From Oscillospiraceae bacterium (GTDB lineage Bacteria; Bacillota; Clostridia; Oscillospirales; Oscillospiraceae), in assembly GCA_017527825.1 (NCBI GenBank), contig JAFXPO010000033.1, positions 1-47,350 on the forward strand: a stretch of DNA of 47,350 nt, read 5' to 3'. The notes under the pieces are model-generated. The model was not told the DNA's origin and did not search any database. It saw only the letters and a list, made by a program, of their open reading frames with translations. Shown here in pieces: positions 7,576 to 16,200 of the stretch (position 1 is its first letter; each line of letters starts with the position of its first letter). Position numbers and translations under genes: made by a program.

Positions 7576-10470
7576 ATGGAAGAAAACAAAACTGCTGCGA
7601 CCCAGGAGACTGCGGGGACTCAGCCGAAAAAGCAGAAAAACAAGGCGAATGTGTTCATTCTGGCGATTTCCGCTCTGCTGCTGCTCGGCATTGTGTGGAG
7701 TACGGCGCGCGCCGTTCGGGACCGGTACGAGAGCGAGCTGGACACGACCTATGAGACCCTGGCAAACGCCCTGTTCGCGGTGCGGAATCTCATCAGCTTT
7801 GAGGATTCGCTCCAATCGTCCTACGAGAGCTTTGACCTGCGCGAGGCGGTGCTGTTCACAGACGTTGCGAAGGTCTACTTCGATTACAACGGCGTGACGG
7901 AGTCGGCACTGAGCGACTACGCCTACCGCATGGGCGACTGCTCCATTTTCTTTTTCCCCAACGCGGGCGGCGAGCTTGCCTCGGACAATGCCGACGAGTT
8001 TTTGCTGGATGAGAGCCAGCTTCGCACCCTGAAAACAGTGGGTGTGTTGGAGGCGGAGGGGCACGACTATACGGCGATCCGTCTGGACGGAGGATGGCTG
8101 TGCATCCAGTGGGATGACACGCAGGAACTTTACAACGTCGACTTCGATCGGATTCTGGAGACCTGCCCGGTGGATCTGTGCGTGATTGAAAGCACCACGG
8201 GCAGTGTGCTTGCAAATTCCGGCAAAACGAGCTATGATTTTCAGGATGAGAGCCTTGTCACCTCCGACGGGACCCGCACCTCCCACGCGACGGACGGCAT
8301 TCAGGCCGGCTTCTATGGCGGCTCCAAGTCCGACACCGTCTATTTTGAAAGGGTTGAAATGCTCAACCGTTACTCCGTTGTTGCCTATACGCCGCTGCAC
8401 GACATTCGGACGAGCGCCATGCGTACCATCGCGCCGGAGTTCTGTCTGATGGCGCTGATCTTTGCCTTCATCTGGTTCTGCGCCATGCGCCTGAGAAAGC
8501 AGGGCGCCGACATTCAGGATCAGGAGCAGTGCCAGCAGTTCACCAAGGATTACTATATCAACCTTCCTGTGGCGCGCCACGCGGCGATTCTGCTGATCAT
8601 CGGCGTCGCGCTGACGCTGGCAATATCGGTGCATTTGCCCCTTCTGACCAACTACGTCCATCACAACGACAAGATGGAGAACAATCTCAACAGCTTCGTC
8701 AGTGAGATGCAGCTCAGTGACGAGGAGTGGGAGAAGATCACCGATATCTTCTGCGAGCTTGTGACCGACCGCGCGGTGATGATCGCCGAAATGAAAGAGA
8801 TGATGGGCGAGGACTTCGGGGAGGATGACCTCGCGGAGCTTGCCCGGAGTCTGGATTTTGTCGGTGCCGTGGTCTACGACGAGCACGGCACGGCGGTCAT
8901 GTCCACGGACGGCTACATCGGCTATACACTCAGCCAGAACCCTGAGGACGATGAGTTCGTCCTGTGGACGCTGCTCAACAACGCGGACGTGAGCTTGATG
9001 CACGAAAAGGCTGACGGAAGCGGCTACTTCACCGCGGTGCGCCGTCTGGACGCGCCGGGAATCATCTGCGCGATGCTGACGAACAGCGCCCTGAGCGCCA
9101 TGAGAGAGCAGACCGACGTCAACGCGGCGCTGCTGCGGGTCAATACGGATACCTACGCGAAGATGTTTGTCTCCGCCGCGGAGCCTGAGACAATGCTCTG
9201 GGCGACGGCATCCTCCGAAAAGGTGCGTTCCATCCCGAACAACCTGCCGGAGACCGCGCTGCTTGCGCGTTATTTTGGCACCCAGAGAGTCGCCGGCTAC
9301 GACTATTATCTCAACACCATGAGCGACGATGAGCACATCATCATCAGCGCGGAGCGCAGCGAAACGCTGACGAAGCCGGTGACGGGCATTCTGGTGCGCA
9401 TTATTCCCGCCTGCCTGATTCTCGCGCTGGCGATCCTGCTGATGTCCTGCGTGTACCGGGAGATTGACGATTGGCTCAAGGATGACTACAGCGGCATCCT
9501 GACGCGCGTGTTCTCCACGGAACGCGGCGCCGTCAAGAAAGAGGATGCGGAGCTGGACGAGGCTCTCAAAAAGATGATCGCCGGACTGTTTGGACTCGTA
9601 TTTGCGGCGTTGATCGCCATGTATGTCATCGACGCGCTCTTCTCCCAGAATCCGGTTTCCGCCTATTTGTTCTCAAACCAGTGGGACCATAAGATTGGCA
9701 TTTTCTCCCTCACGACCATCCTGCTGAGCGTGGCGTTCGCGGTAATCGGCGTGACGCTGCTCAAAAAGCTGCTGGAGCTGCTATCGGGTCGCATGGATTC
9801 CCGCGCGAAGACCGTCAGCAACCTGATTGCGAGCATTGTGCAGTTTGTTGTGACGCTGGTTGTGGCGATTTACGCGCTCTATCAGGTCGGCGTGAACACC
9901 TCCGTGATCCTCACCTCCGCCGGCGTGATCTCCCTGATCATCGGCTATGGTTCCCAGAGCATTGTCAGCGACTTGGTCAGCGGACTGTTCCTCATCACGG
10001 AGGACCAGGTGCGCATCGGCGACTGCATCATTCTCGGCGACTTCCGCGGCATTGTCACGCACATCGGTCTGCGCACCACGACGGTGGAGCTGTACAACAA
10101 CCTGAAGGTCATCAACAACTCTCAAATGGTGGGCTTTATCAATCTGAGCCGTTACACCTCCGGCGCCCACTGGCAGTTGTCCTTCTCCGTGGATCAGGAC
10201 ATGGATGAGGTCATGAACCTCATCATGAGCAATGGCGAGCGGTTCCAGAAGGCGTGCAAGGATCGTATTATGGAAGGACCGATCTTCATTGGCATGGAAA
10301 AAGGCTATTCCGACTATATCGGCTCGCATTACACACTTCGTTTTATGTTCGTCTGCGATGGCATGTACTGGCACTCCGTCCGCAAGCGCTCCTATGAGTG
10401 CGCCTACCGCATCCTGATGGAAAAGGGCATTAAGCCCACCGCCGGCGAGCTGCTGATTACCGTTCAGTAA
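7576..10470 (+). CDS. Large MscS-family channel with two extracytoplasmic sensor-like domains
   Basis: The 964-residue membrane protein carries a MscS channel module at its C-terminus. Predicted order: TM1 (24-46); an external domain of about 240 residues that looks Cache-like, starting with a helical stalk; TM2 (288-306); TM3 (336-357); a second external domain (358-602); TM4 (604-628); TM5 (667-689); TM6 (707-735); TM7 (749-771); the pore-lining helix (about 773-807, with AGVISLIIGYGSQSIVSDLV); and the MscS beta domain (IGDCIILGDFRGIVTHIGLR, from about 812). Canonical MscS has about 286 residues, so two thirds of this protein is extra sensing or gating region. ATG 7576 with GAAGGGAG is chosen; a TTG 78 bases upstream is the alternative. 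It lies 87 bases after the DxDxDG-repeat gene and probably shares its transcript. Ligand or tension gating of ion flux is inference. Confidence 0.85.
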   Translation: MEENKTAATQETAGTQPKKQKNKANVFILAISALLLLGIVWSTARAVRDRYESELDTTYETLANALFAVRNLISFEDSLQSSYESFDLREAVLFTDVAKVYFDYNGVTESALSDYAYRMGDCSIFFFPNAGGELASDNADEFLLDESQLRTLKTVGVLEAEGHDYTAIRLDGGWLCIQWDDTQELYNVDFDRILETCPVDLCVIESTTGSVLANSGKTSYDFQDESLVTSDGTRTSHATDGIQAGFYGGSKSDTVYFERVEMLNRYSVVAYTPLHDIRTSAMRTIAPEFCLMALIFAFIWFCAMRLRKQGADIQDQEQCQQFTKDYYINLPVARHAAILLIIGVALTLAISVHLPLLTNYVHHNDKMENNLNSFVSEMQLSDEEWEKITDIFCELVTDRAVMIAEMKEMMGEDFGEDDLAELARSLDFVGAVVYDEHGTAVMSTDGYIGYTLSQNPEDDEFVLWTLLNNADVSLMHEKADGSGYFTAVRRLDAPGIICAMLTNSALSAMREQTDVNAALLRVNTDTYAKMFVSAAEPETMLWATASSEKVRSIPNNLPETALLARYFGTQRVAGYDYYLNTMSDDEHIIISAERSETLTKPVTGILVRIIPACLILALAILLMSCVYREIDDWLKDDYSGILTRVFSTERGAVKKEDAELDEALKKMIAGLFGLVFAALIAMYVIDALFSQNPVSAYLFSNQWDHKIGIFSLTTILLSVAFAVIGVTLLKKLLELLSGRMDSRAKTVSNLIASIVQFVVTLVVAIYALYQVGVNTSVILTSAGVISLIIGYGSQSIVSDLVSGLFLITEDQVRIGDCIILGDFRGIVTHIGLRTTTVELYNNLKVINNSQMVGFINLSRYTSGAHWQLSFSVDQDMDEVMNLIMSNGERFQKACKDRIMEGPIFIGMEKGYSDYIGSHYTLRFMFVCDGMYWHSVRKRSYECAYRILMEKGIKPTAGELLITVQ

Positions 10471-10508
10471 AGAACTGCCGGAGAAGCTCGCGTGACGACA
10501 AAGGAGGG

Positions 10509-10559
10509 GGTTCCAATCTGGAACGTCCCATTGCGAGCGATTTCTGAAAAAAGTATAAT
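10509..10559 (+). promoter_or_regulatory. Dyad operator plus sigma-A-type promoter (copy 2)
   Basis: The dyad GGTTCC-AATCT-GGAACG occupies 10509-10525. After five bases follow a -35 TTGCGA (10531-10536), a 17-nt spacer and a perfect -10 TATAAT (10554-10559). Geometry is identical to copy 1 at 6206-6256. It precedes the single-domain DxDxDG gene, with a leader of about 90 bases. Confidence 0.75.
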
Positions 10560-10652
10560 AATGATTGGAAAGTGGTATTGGGTAGGCAACATTGCCGCTA
10601 CATCCAGCCGCTTGCCAGAATTATGCTAAATGAAAGAAAGAAGGACACCTCA

Positions 10653-11129
10653 ATGAAAGCTTCAATCGCTAAATTCCGTTCCTTGCTGATGGCTAAGCCC
10701 GAGACCGCTGCCGCCATTGTCCCTTCCGCCCGCTTTGAGATCTGCATGGACCTGAATGGCGACGGCAAGGCTGATTTTGCTTTCATCGACTCTCATTGCG
10801 ATTTCACCGGCAACGGCACGTTGGACACCTTTGCCCTTGATATTGGCAACGACGGTGAGTTTGACCTGTATCTGAAGGATTCCGATGGTAACTTCGTGCC
10901 TGACGAGGTCTACTATGTGGAAGACGGCAAGGAAGGCGCCGGCATCATGAGCGGCAGCGAGTATCATGATACCATTGAGAAGGCGCTGAAGAAGAGCGTG
11001 AAAGAGTTCTCCCTGGACATGGTCGCGTTTGCCACGGGTCTGAAGGGCGGCGATTTCTGCCTTGAAGCCCTGAAGAAGTATGCGAATAACGTTCTGACCG
11101 AACTGGGTAAGCTTGCTCCTCAGAATTGA
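10653..11129 (+). CDS. Single-domain DxDxDG (EF-hand-loop-like) cytosolic protein
   Basis: This 158-residue protein is a paralogue of one repeat of the 6619-7488 product: helical start, DLNGDGKAD loop (33-41), FAFIDS strand, then DFTGNGTLD (50-58), DIGNDGEFD (63-71) and DSDGNFVPD (76-84). All four loops keep acidic or Asn residues at ligand positions 1, 3/5 and 9, so it has more intact loops than the two-domain relative. The C-terminal half (about 100-155) is helical and amphipathic. No export signal is present. ATG 10653 follows AGAAGGA with normal spacing; a start at 10623 is possible but has no better site. It has its own dyad promoter upstream and a terminator about 130 bases downstream. 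Cytosolic calcium buffering or sensing is a hypothesis; no enzyme motif is visible. Confidence 0.8.
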   Translation: MKASIAKFRSLLMAKPETAAAIVPSARFEICMDLNGDGKADFAFIDSHCDFTGNGTLDTFALDIGNDGEFDLYLKDSDGNFVPDEVYYVEDGKEGAGIMSGSEYHDTIEKALKKSVKEFSLDMVAFATGLKGGDFCLEALKKYANNVLTELGKLAPQN

Positions 11130-11256
11130 TTGCGGGGTAAGAGACGCCTTTGAGACGTTGCGTGAGGCGCGGGTAATTTCCAAAAGGGGTTGAACTGTCT
11201 CCGGTTGGGACAACTAACCTGATCTGCGTTTGCGTATCCGGCAACATAATGAAAGC

Positions 11257-11290
11257 AGGGCGTGAGCCGCAGTAGCATGGCTTACGCCCT
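11257..11290 (+). terminator. Terminator-like hairpin between DxDxDG gene and channel operon
   Basis: AGGGCGTGAGCC (11257-11268) pairs with GGCTTACGCCCT (11279-11290), with one G-T wobble and a 10-nt loop, followed by GTTTCTT. It lies 128 bases after the DxDxDG gene and 59 bases before the CASTOR/POLLUX-type gene, so it could end the former or attenuate transcription into the latter. Confidence 0.65.
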
Positions 11291-11349
11291 GTTTCTTGCT
11301 ATCAGTTCAAGCGAAAGACGTGCGGGACAGAAGAGAAAGGGGAGCTTAG

Positions 11350-13227
11350 ATGGACAAGTCAAAGAAAAATCGCTTCAGCTATTGGTTTGACAACCTGATG
11401 GCGGGCGGCACCATGGCGCTCATTCGTGTGCTGTTGGTGGTGATGATCGCCCTGATCGTCGCCCTTGCGCTGGTGATCATCCTGTTTTGGCCGGAGGAAG
11501 GTTTCCGCCACAGCATCTGGCTGACCCTCACGCGCATCCTGGACTCCGGCACGTTCGCGGATGATGAAGAGCTTGTACTGCCCTTCAAGCTTTTGATGGT
11601 CTTCATTACCCTTCTTGGTTTGACTATCACCAGTACCCTGACAGGTATCATCTGCAACGTCATCGACGAAAAGGTGCAGGACCTGCGCCGCGGGCGCAGC
11701 GCGGTGGTGGAGGAAGGACACGTCATCGTCCTCGGCACGGCGGGCGGACTGTACACCATCATTTCCGAACTGATCGAGGCGAACTCCAACCATCCCCGCG
11801 AGGCGGTCGTCATCATGGACGACAAGGACGACAAGGACGTGATGGAGGAGAAGATACACGCCCGCTTCCCGGACCCCAAAACCACACAGATTGTTTGCCG
11901 CTGCGGCAGCATCACGGACGTTGCCGACTTGCGGATCTGCTCCTTTGACACCTGCATGAGTGTCATCGTCAACGCCGAATCCGACGCCACCACGCTCAAG
12001 TGCATCCTCGTGGTCACGAAGCTGCTCAAGGAGTGCGGCAACGACAAGGCGTATATCACCGCCGTCATCCGCGACGAGCAGAACAAAGAAGCCGCGGAAC
12101 TGGCGGGCGAGGGCTATGTCGAGGTGCTGAGCTATCAGGATGTCATCTCCCGCATCATCGCCCACTCCGGGCGTTACGCGGGACTCTCTCGCGTCTATAC
12201 CGACCTGTTCGACATGGACGGCAGTGAGTTCTATATCGAGGAGCACCCGGACGCCGCGGGCAAGACGCTCGCCGAGCTGAACCGCTACTTCCCGGTTTCC
12301 AGCGTCTGCGGCTTTGTCACGGCGGAGGGCGAGATTCTGCTCAACCCGGAGCCGGATTACAAGTGCAAGGCGGACGACCGGATCATCCTCTTCGCGGAGG
12401 ACGACGGCGTGAGCAAGATGGACCCCGCCATCGCGCCCGTCATGGAGGACGTCATCCTGCCCGAATACGTCAAGGAGCCGCTGGAGCGAACGGATTTGCT
12501 GATCCTTGGCTGCAACAGCAAGCTGCCCCGCATTTTGCAGGAGGAGGATCACTACGTTGCTTCCGGTTCGATCGTGGTGATCGCGCTCTCCGAGGAGCAG
12601 CTCGCCCACAAGGACGAATTCGAGCATCTGGGTACGGACAACATCGAGGTCAAGGTCGTGGCGTGCGACTTCTATGACCGAAAGCAACTGGAAGCGCTGA
12701 TCAAGCCGGGCCTGTCCGTCCTGGTGCTGGCGGATGACAATGAGGAGGACGACGAGGAAGCCATCGAGGAGAAGGATTCCCGCATCCTGATGATCCTGCT
12801 CCAGCTCAAGTATCTGTCGGAGAAGAAGGATTACAAGCTGAACATTACCAGTGAAATGCTCCGCGTGGAGAATCAGGAACTGGCACAGTTCGCGAACGTC
12901 AACGACTTCGTGGTCAGCAGCAACATCACGAGTCTGATCGTCACGCAAATCTGCCAGAGCCGCGAGCTGAAGCTCATCTTTGAGGAACTGCTGCGAGAGA
13001 ATGGCTCGGAAATCTACGTCCGTCCGGCGAAGAACTACGTCAAGCTGGGCGTCAAGACGAACATTTACACTGCTTGCGAGGCTGCCGCGCGGCAGCGCGA
13101 GGTCATGATCGGCTATCGCCGCCGCGAAAAGGACGGCGACGGCGTCGAGATTGTCACCAACCCGCCGAAGGCGGAGGAGATCGTATTTGAGGAAACCGAC
13201 GGACTTGTTGTGATCGCGGTGGACTAA
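11350..13227 (+). CDS. CASTOR/POLLUX-type ion channel with tandem RCK domains
   Basis: This 625-residue protein resembles bacterial relatives of the plant CASTOR/POLLUX nuclear-envelope cation channels. It has TM1 at about 24-47, a re-entrant pore segment (54-72, with LDSGTFADDE in the filter region), TM2 at about 78-105, then a basic-acidic linker (EKVQDLRRGRS) that is a family hallmark. Two Rossmann-type RCK halves follow: GHVIVLGTAGGLYTIISELI (from about 123) and DLLILGCNSKLPRIL (from about 381). These domains bind ions or nucleotides and gate the pore. Only two membrane helices are seen, so a tetramer is expected. RBS AAAGGGGAG precedes ATG 11350. It heads an apparent five-gene operon; the next gene starts 22 bases after its stop. 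Ion selectivity (potassium, calcium or other) cannot be read from the sequence. Confidence 0.88.
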   Translation: MDKSKKNRFSYWFDNLMAGGTMALIRVLLVVMIALIVALALVIILFWPEEGFRHSIWLTLTRILDSGTFADDEELVLPFKLLMVFITLLGLTITSTLTGIICNVIDEKVQDLRRGRSAVVEEGHVIVLGTAGGLYTIISELIEANSNHPREAVVIMDDKDDKDVMEEKIHARFPDPKTTQIVCRCGSITDVADLRICSFDTCMSVIVNAESDATTLKCILVVTKLLKECGNDKAYITAVIRDEQNKEAAELAGEGYVEVLSYQDVISRIIAHSGRYAGLSRVYTDLFDMDGSEFYIEEHPDAAGKTLAELNRYFPVSSVCGFVTAEGEILLNPEPDYKCKADDRIILFAEDDGVSKMDPAIAPVMEDVILPEYVKEPLERTDLLILGCNSKLPRILQEEDHYVASGSIVVIALSEEQLAHKDEFEHLGTDNIEVKVVACDFYDRKQLEALIKPGLSVLVLADDNEEDDEEAIEEKDSRILMILLQLKYLSEKKDYKLNITSEMLRVENQELAQFANVNDFVVSSNITSLIVTQICQSRELKLIFEELLRENGSEIYVRPAKNYVKLGVKTNIYTACEAAARQREVMIGYRRREKDGDGVEIVTNPPKAEEIVFEETDGLVVIAVD

Positions 13228-13249
13228 AAACCCGAATGGGGGTGCTTTT

Positions 13250-16200
13250 ATGAAGAGCATAGGAAAAAAGCTGCTGAGCCTCGTGATGGTGCTTGCGCTG
13301 ATGCTGGGCTTCGCGCCGGGGATGGGTATGACGGCGCGAGCGGAGACAGAGATACCTACCGACCGCAGCAATGCTGGTTCCGGTGATGTGTATTTTGTAG
13401 GATATACTACAGGAACTCAAGGAGGAGATTATTCACTTGCCCAAGATGGATCATACATGTTTGATACGAATGGTGACACTAAAGCCTGCATCGGCTTTTC
13501 CGGCTCCTATAGTGTTGAATTTTCTTATGCCAGTGAGATAACTCCGCACAATTACTATTTCAGAACCGGCGATGATACCTCCAGCTTCACCAGAAGAAAC
13601 CCTTCAGCATGGACATTGGAAGGAAAGGTTTCCGAGAATAATTGGACTGTGCTCGATAGTCGATCGGGACAAAGATATACAACAGATGATAATACCGAAG
13701 TAAAGTTTGATATTAGCAACAACACTGCGTATCAGACGTTTAGACTTACTATTACTGCTATCAATAGCGACGGGGATGATAATTGGCCTGTTAATGGCAG
13801 ACCTACTTTTCAACTCTCCGAGTTTTATATGTCCGGCACGATTGCTCCCGCCAGTTCCGTCGCCAGCGTGACCAGCGGCGGCACGACGACGGAGTACAGC
13901 ACGTTTACCGACGCGGTCAGCGCGTGGAAGAGCGCAGCGGCAAACGCAACGCTCACGCTGCTCTCCGACGTGGCGATGAGCAGCACCATCAACGTCACTG
14001 GCGCCAAGACGCTCGATCTCAATGGGTACGGGATTAAAATGTCCGGAAACAGCAGAGTGTTTCTCCTTAATAACGGGGGCAGTCTCATTATCAACGATAG
14101 CGCCCCAACGAGATCAACTCATAAGTTCACCGTGTCCGCAAATGGTCTTGCAGCGCTTGACGAAAACGGAAATCAATCCTTTCAGGGAGGTTACATTACA
14201 GGAGCTAATAGCACTGCCGATTCGAATGCCAAAGGATGGGGCGGCGTTGCGATGGTTGGAAATGCCAGTAGTACGAAAAAAGAATCTCTTATCATCAATG
14301 GGGGTACATTGATTGGTAATTACGCTTCAAATAGTGGCGGCGCGGTGAGAGTAAACGGAAATTGTACCTTCACTATGACCGGCGGAGCGATTATCTACAA
14401 TACATCCGGCAGTGGGGGCGCGGTATCCGGCGAGACAAATGTCAGCTTTCAAATCAGCGGCGGCACAATTGCCAATAATAGAGCCGCGGGTGCGGTCCAC
14501 AACCTGTATTTGGCAAATAATCAAAAAATAACACTATCCGGTACATTGTCCGACGCATCCATCGGCGTGACGATGGCGAGTCCCGGCGTGTTCACCACCG
14601 GCGGAATTGCCAAGGACTGCGCCTTCTCCAGCGACAACAGCGCATACACCGTGCAGCTGGCTGGCAGCGAGCTGAAGCTTGCTCTGCCCCCCGTTGCCAG
14701 CGTGACCAGCGGCGGCACGACGACGGAGTACACGACATTCACCGATGCGCTCAGCCATTGGACGGACGGCGGCACGCTCACGTTGCTCTCCGACGTGACG
14801 ACGAGCAGCACCATCATGATCAATGACAGCAACGCTCACAATCTGATCCTGGATTTGAACGGATATGGTATCAGGTATGCGGGCGCTCCTACTGTCGAAA
14901 ACGATGAGGGTCATATTTTTAGACTTTGCAACCCCGATCTTACCTTCACGCTGAAAGACGCCGATCCAAACCGGACGCACTATATTACCCTGACCAATTG
15001 GCGGGGCACCTCAGTCAGCGACACCGGTACGGCGTCTAGTGTCAGCAACGGTAACGGCGTGGTCAAGATCACCGGCGGTTACCTCACCGGCGGCGCCCGT
15101 AAAGATGGCAACAGCGGAGATGGCGGCGCGATCAATATGGGTTCCGGTGGGACGTTCGTTATGGAAGCCGGTACCATAATCGGAAATGTCGCGGGCAATC
15201 AAGGCGGCGCGGTAAACTTCTGGGGCGGCACCTTCACCATGAGTGGCGGCGCCATTGCCTACAATTACAGCGGTAACAAAGGCGGAGGTGTATGCTATGC
15301 CGTCTCTGGCAGCAGCTTCAACTTAAATGGCGGCACGATCAAGGACAACTACGCCCAATACGGCGGCGGCGTTTATGTCGCGAGCGGCGCAATCCTCAAT
15401 ATGACAGAAGGTACCATTGAAGGCAACAGAGTAACGGCAAACGGAGCAGGAGCTGCTGTTGAAGCTGATGCAACCTTCTGTATGACGGGCGGCGCTATCC
15501 GGTATAACGCGGCTACCGGCGATACCGGCGGCGTGCTCCTTCGTGCGCCTTCTGTCAATTTTACCATGAGCGGTGGCAGTATCCGGTATAACACCGCCAG
15601 AGCGATTGGCGGTCTCGGAATTGCCGGGGCACAGCCGAAATTCTCTGGAACGCCTGTTATCAGGGACAACGTAAAAGGCGGAACCATCGAAAAAACAGAT
15701 ACAGGCTATATTCTGAATGGCGGAACGCCTTGTAATGTGTACAACACAAACAACTCGGTCAAGATGGAGATTGCCGGTGAACTGCTGGATGGCGCCGAAA
15801 TCTGCGTGACGATGCAGACCCCCGACGTGTTCGCTGACAGCACAAACACCGCCTACAACGACCCGACAAAGTTCGTGAGTGACAATGCAAGCTATATCGT
15901 CGGCAAAAACGAGAACGGTCAATTGCTCCTCGGCGCTCCGGTCACTGTGACCTTCAACACGGACAGCGGCAGCGCGGTTGCCGCGCAGACCGTCGCCATC
16001 GGCAGCGTACTTACGAAGCCCGACGACCCGACCAGAGAAGGTTACACCTTCGACGACTGGTACAAAGAGGAAGCCTGCACGAATGCCTGGGATTATGCCG
16101 GCGATGCCGTGTCGTCAAACACGACTCTCTACGCAAAATGGATCATCAATCAGTACACCGTGACGTTTGACACGGACGGCGGCAGCACGGTCGACGCGAT

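Noticed and set aside
6634..9336. 900-codon open frame on the minus strand opposite the DxDxDG and MscS genes
   Set aside because: Antisense shadow of GC-rich coding sequence: biased composition (His, Val, Arg, Gln), no domain, no ribosome site, and the plus-strand genes have clear family motifs and repeats.
11196..11251. Third fully conserved dyad promoter before the RCK-channel operon
   Set aside because: The TGTCTC-N5-GGGACA dyad keeps only part of the consensus, and no -35/-10 pair with 17-nt spacing follows at the expected distance; mentioned only as a weak candidate.
11359..13371. 670-codon minus-strand frame opposite the RCK channel
   Set aside because: Low-complexity Asp/Val/His-rich translation typical of a reverse-frame shadow; the plus strand encodes a recognisable channel with RBS.
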